Source: Aplidium turbinatum
Lineage: Eukaryota > Chordata > Ascidiacea > Aplousobranchia > Polyclinidae
Direction: 5' to 3'
DNA length: 64,000 bases
Assembly (NCBI GenBank): GCA_918807975.1
Contig: OU964931.1
Span: forward strand, 15,634,251 to 15,698,250
Both the position numbers and the translations under genes were made by a program. The notes beneath the pieces were generated by a model that was given only the letters and a program-made list of their open reading frames with translations, was not told the DNA's origin and searched no databases. Positions 34,001 to 46,000 of this stretch are shown here, in pieces. Numbering within the stretch: position 1 is the first letter of the stretch; every line of letters starts with the position of its first letter.

Positions 34001-37000
34001 TAAGAGAAATACTACGAGATCGAGGAGGAGCAATTTTTTTCTTTCTCTGTATTATCTTATCGAATCTGAGAGAACTCTTCACTGCAAACAGTTCAAAAGC
34101 AAGTTTCGCCTCCAGCTTGGACTCCAGCTCGCACGATGGCAAGGCCTGTATTACGTAAGCCATGGCCAATACCCATCCCTTTGATTAATATTTAAAGGCA
34201 CTCACAGGTAGTGGCGTAGCCAGGAGTTTTGAAAGGGGAGGTTTTGACGGCCGGCGGGAAAAGCTCAACGGCGTATTTTCCAAAGACGATACCCAGCGGC
34301 GGAAGGCCTGGAGGGCCTCCCGCAGAAAATTTTGAAAAATTACTTTAAATTTGGTGCATTCCGAGACCTTTTCAACAAAAAATGTGGGTATGAATATTCC
34401 TGTAAAATGGTGCTGTCTGGTGGCATAGCAAAAGGATAAGATCATGTTTTCTTCGGCATTTCTCCGAAATAAAGCTAAGTCTTTATGTTTTCTTGTTGCT
34501 AATTCCTGGCTGAGATATGTGAATGTTTGGTATTGGCAAAACTCGCTTTTTTAATGCAGTTTCGCTTAAAATTAGGCAAACTTTGTTTTCAAGAGATAAA
34601 AAAATTGAAAGCATCATTCTCAATATCGTGACCTAACACGCGTGCCAAAGAGAGGGAGGGTGGTGTTGAAACCCCCAACACCCCCTTGGCTACGCCACTG
34701 CTCACAGCCCACAACCCACCGGTTGCCGATACATCAGGATTCGTTCTCTCAATGAGATTAGAAGTTGGCCTAGTGAACCCCATGCTACTAGCAGCATCAG
34801 CTTCTTCATCACTATTGCAATCTTCTATAGATCTCGACGTTTTCGTCACGTATGACAAAATAGAATTAGCTTTCCGTTTTCCAACACAAATAAGTGCGAA
34901 AACAACAACTAGCACGAAAACAGTTTGAAACAAAACACTAATTTTGTAAACAGTATATTTGATGTGGACGTTTTTTCTACTTACAAAACATTCAAATTTG
35001 GTTCGTATTTTCAACTAAAGTACCAGACGCCCTCGTCTCTCTGCTCAAACGTCGTATACAGTTTTACATGTCCGCGTGATTCGGCATTGACGTACGGTAC
35101 ATCGGTACGTATGTCCGAGACATTTGACCACGAGAGTACAGGAGCAACCGAACTTTAGGGAGTTAAAGAAAAGTGCCATTAAAGACCATATCATGGAGTG
35201 TTCTTTTTGCTCTGATTGAAAATCCTCTGCCGACTCATTTAAAATTTTACGCAAAGACAAATCCCAATTTGACACCAAAATTTAGGAAGCACTATGTTAA
35301 TCAAACGTTATAACTCAAATTTAAACAAACAATTATTTGCTGAAGGCGAGACCATTCTCTTCAACATTTACTTGATGTATCACCTTCCCTGTGGAGCAAA
35401 TTTTTGTCGTAGTTATTTATGTAGTTGCCTTTTCCTAATGTAATTTTAGCTTCAAGAAGTCGAAATTTACTGCATTTTTATAAATATTTTCAAATTCCTG
35501 ATGAGGTCTTAAGTTAAACCGAAAACGTTCAACTGTTAAAAATATTTGTCAGTTAAATATGCAAAATATATTGTTGCAATGCTCAGCCCTGTTGTATTGT
35601 TGTGTCTTATTCATAACTAACCTGTAAGCAAAATGTATACATGAGGAGCATACAAAAACTTTATATTAGTGACGGGTTTGGGGGGGGGCTTGAGCCCCCT
35701 TATCCCCATGCTGGGTGCGCTACAGCTGGTGATCTTGCCCATCTCTGACTGCCACCATGTGATGTAGTTTATAAAAACACATAGTCCATGTTAGTTTCGA
35801 TTTGTTGAGTCAAGTTATGCCTGTTTGGCAGACAATTTTGTATTTTCATACTTTCGAAGTAAATTTTTTGGCGTTTTAAGAAACATCTTTTGCGTCGATG
35901 TCGTTGAAGATAGGCAGAAGCATTTTGGTGTGTGTCAGCTGTAGGTGTTCTACAACACCAAGAAATAAACATATTTTAGTCACATGCACCATGCTTGAAT
36001 ATTTTAGGAAAATAGTTTGTCATATGCTAATGGGGCTAGTTGGAAAATAGTGGGTTGGGGTTAGTTGGAAAATGTTTTGATACCAGTATAAAGATGCAAT
36101 ATGATGCGAGTATATCGTCGTGGTATGATAGTACGTAGTATAAGCTCCAATGTACTTGTTTTAAGTAGATATACTGGTAAAATTTTAATTTGAATAGCTT
36201 GGAAAGTGCAATATATACGGTATCACAAGTTTTAAAAATGAGTTTATTAAAAAACGTTTTTACGGTGATTAGGTGTAGAATTTATTGCATTTTGATTTCA
36301 AAGCAAGTAAACATATTTGCTTACAACCTCATGTAAATGTTTGTTGGTTGAAAAAAGAGCATCCAGTTAATTAGTGTGCAGTAAACTGACGTTTTCCAAC
36401 TAACCCCAGGCATGGAGTTAGTTGGAAAATCAATTGTATGTTTGTTTATTTTAAATTTGCATTAAAAGTTAAATTGACTGAATACTTATTTTTAGTTGTA
36501 TGATAGGGGACAACATAGGCGATAATTTAAGCCGCTTCAAGTTGTCAGGTTATGCACTAATTGCTTTAAATTCCACTTTAAAAAAAAAAACTTTCCAACT
36601 GACTCCAGTCTCCCCTAATGTAACTTAAGTAAGTATTTTGCAATCAAAGGTCACTACAGGACAGAAATCGATAACATTTCGTAAGAATTGTACAATTAAA
36701 CATTACGCTTGGTCAACTCATAGCCTACCGTGTGGGCTATATCTATTGATTGTGACCAGGGCCACCGAGAGAAATTAGGACTGGTCGGAAAACAATACGA
36801 AAAATGGGCCCAAAAAACAATTTTCAGCAAAAGTAAAAACAACGATTTTTTATCATGCGTTACACTATGTGTCTTAAGCTGAACTTGGCCTACTTTCCTC
36901 AGCATGAAACTGAATTCCTTTAAAGTTTAGATTTTAATAAATGTTTTGATATGAAAAAAACATCTTTCTACAGTATATGAAATCAACAAAGATCACTCCA

Positions 37001-40000
37001 GTACACTTGCGACAAATTGCCATTGTTGCTCACTATTTTAACTAGAAAAACTTGTAGGCCTAGAGTCGCATTGTGTGCACATCTCATATGCGGTGCCGTT
37101 GGCGCTTCAACCAGTATTTAATAATGTCGCCACATGCCTGTAGCCCACTGCTCCATATCCTCCACTGATTTTCGTGGCTGGGCGATCCTTGATTAGGTGA
37201 TCGACGTACTGAATGTTGGATTCGCAGTGTTGGCATCCAGAGCTACTGAGAGCACCCCACCTATATAGTGTTTGGGAAGTGCGAGCGTGCTTGCTGATGA
37301 TCCTGTTAGCTGCGACCTATTGTTGTGTGGAGTCCTGGAAGAGCCGTTGTTGTGTCGATGATAATGGTCTGCTTTCCATGACAAACCTGCGTGCCAGTAG
37401 GCTATTGGTTCTATTCAGATGCGAATCAAAATTGTTGTAGCTGGTAACTTTAGCATAGATGGAGAAAAAATTGTATGCACACGATAAGCCTACAGGCAAT
37501 GAAAATAGCTCAACAAAGCGTTTGATCCATTCCGGACCTTTTGCAATGCAAAGTTATGAATCACAGCATCAAATAATAAAGATTTTGCATAGTCTGATTG
37601 GATGCACAATAGGTTATGCCATGACCACCTGGAGATGCGGCCTGATTTGTCACATTTTGCAGATTTTGATTACAGCTACTGCTAGTGCTTGACTGACATT
37701 ATCTGAGATGTTTTTACTTTTTGTTGTTCTTAATGACATAAAACTTTTTGTTGTCATGGGGAAGCAGCAGTAGCAAATGAGAAAAAGTAAGTTGAAAAAC
37801 GCTAAATCAGACTGTTATTGAAAAAGTAACAGTCTGACTTAAATCTTCCAAATCAAATTGTCTTGGTTTTTCAACATGTGAGGATGTTAAAGCCTATCGT
37901 GTCATCTGGGGAAAATAGTAAAGAAAGTGTAAAAATCTAATTTTTAGAAAAATATATTTAAACGTTTGCCTAAAGTTAGAAAAACCTGGAAATTTCTGCA
38001 AAATGTGGCAAATCAGGCCGTATCTTTAGGTAGCCATGGTTATACATAGATTGTTCGATAGGTTTTGAGTCATGGTGGAGCGTAAACAATTCTTTACAAA
38101 TTTCTATGTGCTAAAACCACGTTTTCAACTCGCAGCCGTTCGAAATAGGCCTACCGGTTTTCATAAATAATTCTCAAAGCAACAAAAATATTTTAGAAAA
38201 TTGTTTCGAAAGTTGCAATGAATGATTTTTTTGGGTAGAGATCATGGGGTGGTGCGTTCCAGTTTGCAGCTCAAGTTTGCTGTCCAGCTTTCTTTTAAAA
38301 GTACCAACTCATCCAAAATGCCATTATTGTAGGCTACAACTTGTCTAAATTTGTTCCACAAGTCCCAACTGCACACTATGAACTCCAACTAGAGTTTCGC
38401 AGTGACATCCATAAGCAGAAAATAGGCAGGAAGGTTTTACTTCCTTTAATCTTGCATGAACATTTTTCTGACTTCCAGACATGTTGGATCCATTATCGTA
38501 TAGGCTACCTGGCCAACGCAGTTTTTGAAGTCAAGGTTAAGTTGGTCAAGCAAAAATAGCAGGCTGCACGCTTAGCCAAAGCAGCACCAATTTTCAAGTT
38601 AAAACAACAGAAATGGTTCAGTGATACAGAAGTCAGTAAGCTTAATCAGATCTTCTGTCTCGAAGCAACAACATAACCTACCTCAATTAATATGAGAATG
38701 ATTTGTTCTTGATTTGAAGTAGCACCTACATTAATCGAGCTATGCATTTCATTCAAAAATTTGTTTATTTTTGAGTTGATACATTTTTATTGTAGGCCCA
38801 GTAGTAACAATGCTCCCCTCTTCAAAAGTGACAAAACGAAACACTACTCGTTTTTCCTTTACAGTGTTATGCTAGGGGTGAAACTTTCCCCCCTCTCCGA
38901 GCCCCTGATTGTGACAGTGAACTTATTTATTGGAATTCGAGTTGAAATGCCGCAACGCTGTCAGGAAAACGTATTTAACCAACGAGATATAACACAATGA
39001 GTTGAAACTCACTCTTCTCTTAGTGTTTCTCTTTTATCTCTCTCGTTTCTCTACGTGGTTCGTTTCATGGTTCACTGCATGCACATGGAAGGCTACAGAC
39101 TGCAACCGTACGGGTGTACGGCGTGCTAAGAATGCACTAAAGCAAGGCTAAAGTGACGGCGAATACCACGAAGTAATTGGACTGTTCCGACCATAGTATT
39201 ATTGTTAGGTGGTTTAAAAGTTTATTTTCGTTACCGCTTGTCTTTTCAGATTATTGTGTGAAATTTTGAAGTAGGTTAATCAGGATGTTACAGGTCAATA
39301 AGCAGGGTAAATACATAGGCTCTTGCTAACAACAATATTAAATTAGTATAAGGTAGCAAAGGTCTACGAAATACGATACAAAACGACTGACTGTAGGCTA
39401 TATGGTTATCAAAGTTTATCTTATCCAGCTATGAACAACCAACAGGGCTAGAAGAAGTTTAGCTTTTTATAACAGTGCAATGGAAAACAGTTCTGATAAT
39501 TTAACTGTCGAGTAGGCCTATCTTGTGCAAAATGCAAAATTTTTTGGGCATTTTTGCACTGCTCAATATAAAGTGAGAAGCCATACAATGCTGGGCATGT
39601 TTAGGTTAAAAATTTAGGGCATTTTCTCAGCCACCATTTTGTAGAGGGGATCCTGATGCGGTTCTAGTTTAAAAATACCTTAGTGCCAGTCTGGTTGTTT
39701 TTGGGACAGCTTCTTTGCCTGTGGTAAATGCTTCAGCAGATTTTGTGGTAATGTGCGTGAATATGCTATCATTGGGCTGAGCATTTTGACATCCAATGCA
39801 TACCTTGTATGCTTCTATTGCACTTAATAACTGAGAAATAGTACAGTTTCTGGCACTTAGTGTAGAAGTGGCAGTGAGGGGGACAGCCCACCCAAAAAAT
39901 GTAACACCTATTTCCAAATTTTCATTTACAGTAACGGTGTACTTCGTTTGGTCACAGGGTGCTTCCTCGTAAGTAAAAATAATGTATTTCTCATCATCAT

Positions 40001-43000
40001 CGGCGACAAACTGCCATGGTTGCCGCAAATGTTCGTTTGCTTGTTTCATTAAGTCTTTCAAATTTGTTGCATAAGTTCTTTCTAAGAGAGGCCGTTTCTT
40101 AGGTGAAGGTCTGACTTTGGCTACAGCTTTAGGAATTGACTTCTGTGGCAGCTTTAAAGTTGGCAGGGCTCCAATCACTAGCTCTTTACGACTTCCCTCT
40201 GAAAGAACATAACATAGAGTGAATGCATTCACTTACAAGTTCTAATGTAAAATGTAGAGACTGGTCTTTATCGACCGACAATTGAATATTTGACCAACAT
40301 TTCAAAAACTTATATTTGAAACAAGAGCAGTCAAGTTCACAAAATTTCTGCTTAGTTTGTTACTGTAGCTCGATAGCTGTTTATGTGCTTATCTCATACC
40401 AGTGTCAGACAAATTTACAGGAGAAGTTTTGCCTCTTGTTAACTTGTGTCGCTGCATCACAATGTCCACTTATTAGAAATATATATACATTATAATACTA
40501 TCATACAATGTTCACTTTTCACATGAAAACAATTTGGCAACCCTACTTCTGCATAACTGTAATATGTGGCACATTTACTAGTATTTAAATGCATCCTTAC
40601 TGTTTAAAATGTACTTTTCTTCGAAGTGCTCTTCACAGATTTTCACTTTGTCTTTTTTAAACAAACTCTTGATGTTGTCATCTTGTCTATATGACAACAC
40701 TATCTTTTCCAGATTATCAGCCCATTCTTTCTTGTTTTCTTTACAATAATTCTTGCTAGGCACACTAAACAAGTGATGGCGTGGTGTGCCATTACTACAT
40801 TGAGGCATACAGCATATTATCGGCATTATATCTCTGAGCTTGTGATTCTACCTATCAATTATTGCCTTTTCACTGTTTTATTTGTTACCTACTATTCTAT
40901 ACCTAAACATTAAATTGAGAGCCGCTCTGATATCAATCATTCATTAATCTGAGCGGGATATAAATGCTATCATTATTATTATTATTATAATTTCACGATT
41001 CAACTAGCAACAGTGCAAGACTATAGCCTAAGGTTTTAAAAACATTGTAAGACTTACGACGCTAGTCTAGACGGCTTATTAGAAATTCAGGTCCTTCAAA
41101 ATTGATTAAGTTGCTGACAGGCTAACAGTTTCAGTAGCCTGGCTGGGTTAACTTTAGGGCTGCACTAGAGTTTAATTTTAGGCTTCTGACAATAACATAA
41201 TGTTAAATAACAGGTTGAAAATAGCCTAACATGTGGATAGCACCTTACCCATGGTACAAAACTATATTACTAATTAGCCAAGCACCTTAGGCGGTGAGAT
41301 AGCTCAGTGGTAGAGCTCAACGCACATAAAATCAAAGGAACATCCCATCTAAAACTCTTGTGATGTCCGTTTAATCTACTGCGCAAGTGTCTGTAGTGAA
41401 GCGTGACGGCCGACACGTAAAACGGAGCAAAAAGAGGAGTTTCCACTCATGGTGTTATATCTCGTTGATTTAACCATGGCCAATAAAGAGATCATAGAAA
41501 ACGTGTAAGGCAAATGCGAAGCACAAGGTATAAATTTAGGGCAAGTTTTCACAAAAATTAAAAGTTTAAAGGCACGTTTCCAGTATTACAACTTGCAAGG
41601 CAAAATCCTGGTTGTGAGGTTCCTCAAGTAGAGATTATTAGCGTTGTGGATAGAGTAGGAATTGGATCTCATGCTCCGATAGCTCCCGAGTTCAGCTCCG
41701 CTTGGTAGACTTACAAAATGTTATAAAAATATATTTACCACACAACCCCAGATTCACGATGTTCTCGGACTAAGCTGGAAGGCTACTAGAGAGCAGCCAG
41801 TCTTTTGTTTCATTATTATCCAAGATACGAAAACCTTCCACTCCATGATGTGGCTTGAAGATGGTGCAATCGTTGATGATGTGGTATGATTTTCAGCACT
41901 ACATTCACAAGAAGAGAAGTCATTCCCCATTAGTGCATGGTTGAGTGGAAAAGCCCGATGCCCATACAAAGACGGTTGAGGCGCACCAATGCCTGTCTTT
42001 GTAGTGCCAGGTCGGTGGGACGGGTGTCGGCATCGGGTATGAACGAATGGAGTTTGTTTAACTTTCATGTTTGGTTAAGATTACATGCAATTTGTTGTGT
42101 TTTTAAATTCACACAACGAGTCATACTGGAGTTATGTTTTATTATGAAATTGTGCAGCCAAGATATAAGTTAGTGTGAAACCTCCAAAGTAAGCCCAAAA
42201 CGAGAAACGCTGATAACAAAACAATGCGGATGAATACAAAGTAAAAGAGAAGAAGAGGGAAACGAAAAGAAAGTACATAATTTCAATGCAAATCAATGTA
42301 CATAACACAATTATTCTTTTCTTGTTTGGTAAAACTGCCAGCGCAGACAAATAGCCTACTGCATCTAGTGAAATCAGATTACGCTTATAACTTGTTTGTT
42401 TTTGTTTTAGACAACATTCTCAAGAAATATTGTTCAGCAAAATACTTCCCGGTACCAAAAACTTCACGAACAGGAATGCTTCATCAATCAATGGTTCTTT
42501 AATCGCCAGCATTTCATATACTGCTGTTTCTTCATCCACAGTTTTAAGCTCGACCAGTCATATGAAAGCTAATGATTATTCTGCAGATCACGTTACAAAT
42601 GCAACCGTCTATCCCAAGAAACTTCCTTGCAGGAAAAAAACGAATATAGCATTTATCAAAACTCACAAAACTGCTGGAAGTGCTGTGCAGGTAAAGAATC
42701 TAAATTATTGACGTTTGGAGTAACAATTTGTGGCTTACTCCAGCCAAGAAAACTGAAAATTTTGATTGCATTAACTTTATTTTCTGTTTGTCATCACCAT
42801 TGTAGGTCTACCAATATTTATACATTGTACTGTTTTCTATTTTGCAGAATGTTCTTTTTCGTTTTGGTTCTCAAAATGATTTGAAGTTTGCTCTTCCCCC
42901 GAATGCTCATGACTTCTTTTATCCACAATATTTTAAGCAACAATATGTTGCTAGACAAGGTTAGGAATGAAATTTATGCTATTTTGTGACAATCTTACTG

Positions 43001-46000
43001 TAGTCTGACTGTGCAGCCAAATGTTGTTGTAGGAATCTTTTTCTTCAAACAGAAAAAGCATTTTTGAAAGCATAATGCTGACAGTTTCGCATAGGTTACT
43101 TGGTCACTTTCTTGCTGTTGTTGTTTGCAAGTCCTTCCTTCTTCCAATTTATTGTGCCGCTGAATAGAGAGCTCCATTTACAGTGTGTTCATAGACTCCT
43201 TAAGTAAAGGACTGGAATGTTGCGATCTCGAGGGTTTTAACTTGAGTCTGAATGATTAACTTGAGTCCTGGCTTAAATGACTTCTAGAGAAGCTAGAAAC
43301 ACAATCTTGGATTTCATATTAGGGTTTTTGAGGATGGCGAGTTCAATGGTGTTATTTTCAACACCGTTTGAGGTCATTTTCAATGTTAAAATATTATATT
43401 TTAAGGAATTTTGGTCATTTTTGCCCAATTTTGCGTCTAAATCGTAAAGCAAAACTGTTTGAAAGAAAGTCTATGACGAAATATGCTATTACATAAACAT
43501 CATATGTATTTCTCAACACTATGGCTATTATCTAAAAGAGTCAATGATTACAATATAATTCTCAAATTGACAATACATAACAAGATGACACCATAATAGA
43601 CAATGTCTATCACTAGTTGGAAGCTTTTCTTGCCCCCTGAGGCATCCCAAAGACTTTTCTTTGTCACTTACATTGAGGACATAAGCCTTCAATAGAATGT
43701 TAGCTAAAGTAGTACAAGCAGCATTACTACTATCTAAAGGTCAGAGATGTACGTATGTATACGCCGCAAATTCCACGCCGCATCCCCATAAACATTGGCT
43801 CGTGAAAAACACGAGAAAAATACGTGTTTTTTTACCCCAGTTTCTCGTGTAAAACCCGTGATGTGCACCCGTGTATTACACGGATGTTTGCACAAACGCA
43901 ACCCGTGTTTTTCACGACTTCTAAACCCGTGTTTTACACGGCATCTAACCCGTGTTTTACACGACTTCTAAACCCGTGTTTTACACGGCATCTAACCCGT
44001 GTTTTACACGACTTCTAAACCCGTGTTTTACACGACTTCTCCACCCGTGTTTTACACGGGTGTTTGCACAAACGCAACCCGTGTTTTTACACGACTTCTA
44101 ACCCGTGGTTTACACGACTTCTAAACCCGTGTTTTACACGACTTCTAAACCCGTGTTTTACACATCAAACCCGTGTTTAATATGGCAATTTATTTGGTAC
44201 CAAAATCACACATGCCAAAAAATACAGATATAACTGAGGACAGTACAGCTGTTTCACACATCATCAGTTGGGCGAACCGTGCTGGATGAAGATGTCCTTG
44301 CAACTGACTGTCTTCTTATTCTCTTTTCAGCTGATTTGAGGATTTCTTGCACAACAGCTTTAACATCGCCCATGGATGTGTCTTTTGTCTAACTGTATGT
44401 TCGAACTGATGCTGTAAGCAAAAAAGAGTTAGTGCTTAGTCACAAAAGCAATAGGCTAGCAATAGATATACAGAATTCTTCACGGATCAAATATATTAAA
44501 AATAGATTGCAACATACGTTCATTAAGCAGGGTATAGGCCTACGTGCAAAATCTAAAGTTCGAATTCGTCGAACTGTGTGAAAAATAAATAGTTGCTTTA
44601 ACATGATTTGGTGTTAGCAAAGGTGCTTTGCTTTGACAATACAAAAAGAATAGCTCCCACGCTAGGGCAGTTGTGATTTAAGCAGCTGCCAAACAAGAAA
44701 AGCGAGTGGTAAATAATACTGCCAATTAAGAACAATGCTCTTGTAGGGGCGCTCACGTGAGAGACTCAACAGATCTTCCAAAATTAGAGAAACTGAATTT
44801 TCAAAATGCGCTGCTTGTGAGTAAAGATGGGAGTTACAAAGGATAAAAAAAGAGAGTAAACATAAATAAACGAAGTGAAGAATTATAGCTAAAACTATAT
44901 CATCACACCGATGCAGCTGAGCAATTGTTGAGCGAAGTTAATCGAACAAGTTTCAAGATTTTAATTTAACCAGGTACAAACCTTCACTCTGCAGCGCAAC
45001 AAATTCGTCACAAGATATGTTCTTGGTCACTTTAGGCGTAGTGTCGATTGCAACATTCAACTGATTGTCATCCAAGTGAAAATCAAGGATTGATTGTTCG
45101 CGCTCTGGACTTGAATGCTGTGGTGCCCTCACAGAGGAAGATTGTGGAAATTCCGGAACTTGTGGCAGTTGCTGCAAGGTTGTAGCAACCTCAGCTGCTC
45201 GTACAGGAGTAGAAATCTATGGAAGATTTAGTGACCGTCAGAGTGAACATTAACAAAATATATTTAGTGATATGCTTGGCTCCCTCTACACCCTCAAGTG
45301 TCGCACACGAAAACAAACTGACAACTATGTTATTCAAGACTGTCCAATCTATCACGCTCCAACTGGGGCACATGCTGGTCTCAAAATCCTGGATGACGAC
45401 AGCATATTTAGGCAATGTTTGAAAAGTTCTGATTGAACACCTTAATCCGTGCTATTAACCTTAAAAATGAGATTGCAATATTTTTTTAAATCATACCACT
45501 TTTAGAAACCGCTCAATTTCCCAAAAAAACAACACCTAAAAATCGTCAAATTTTGGGATTATCATAATTAATAAGTGATTAAAGCATTTGTTTACTTACA
45601 GTAATGATATTTTCTGACTCCGGTGAGTCGCTTTCATCTGTATATGCAATCCTCATAGGCAACCGGCAATTCCTGCATTCATAATTTGAAAACAGTTACT
45701 TCAGCTAGATGTCATGCTTGCCCTTGCTTATTAGTACATTACCTACTGATATCTCGTCAACATCAACATATTTTGCATATATACAACCAATCATCATGCA
45801 ATAAACGTAGAAATGCATGGGTGTACGGTATCTTAAAGGATTAGCTTATATTTGCATCACGGTGTTGTCAGGTACAATGTAACAAGCCAAAATGTACTTA
45901 CATTAGATACAATTTATACAACAATGTTACAAAAACGTTATATACAACTGCCACGTTAGTGTAACTGTGACTTCAATGCAATAAGTTACTATAATGCGAA

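Larger units (their letters stand above)
21961..35725. mobile_element. Element C: hAT element in B
   Basis: Ends CAGTAGCGCACCCAG and CTGGGTGCGCTACAG are inverted repeats flanked by the perfect 8-bp duplication CTGGTGAT (21953-21960, 35726-35733). Subterminal inverted blocks also match: 22060-22125 against 34085-34165, containing TGGCTTACGTAATACAGGCC. C has been hit by D, E, G and a Penelope 3' end. Its remaining interior has only doubtful coding scraps (next entries). Confidence 0.9.
20791..35747. mobile_element. Element B: hAT-type MITE in A
   Basis: Ends CAGAGATGGGC... and ...GCCCATCTCTG, with the perfect 8-bp duplication ACTGCCAC at 20783-20790 and 35748-35755. The element's own DNA is about 1.2 kb; the rest is element C inserted close to its right end. 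Both ends carry palindromic units TGATCTTGATCTTCAAGATC (see the repeat entry). Confidence 0.9.
20699..36617. mobile_element. Element A: outermost transposon of the intron 1 nest
   Basis: The ends TAGGGGAGAGTGGGGTTAGT and, inverted, TAGGGGAGACTGGAGTCAGT bracket 15.9 kb. Flanks share ATG (TACAATG and ATGTAAC), a 3-4 bp duplication at most. Only about 0.95 kb (20699-20790 and 35748-36617) belongs to A itself. The motif GGGGTTAGTTGG recurs within it, as in a truncated second copy at 50628-51020. No transposase, so a non-autonomous element of a superfamily I cannot name. Confidence 0.75.

Noticed and set aside
41291-41340. tRNA gene on the plus strand
   Set aside because: The A box is good but the anticodon arm and B box are missing; treated as a SINE remnant.
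43840-44178. CRISPR-like array of 23-24-bp repeats
   Set aside because: There are no unique spacers: units are directly tandem and near-identical. The context is a eukaryotic transposon end, so it is a satellite-like array.
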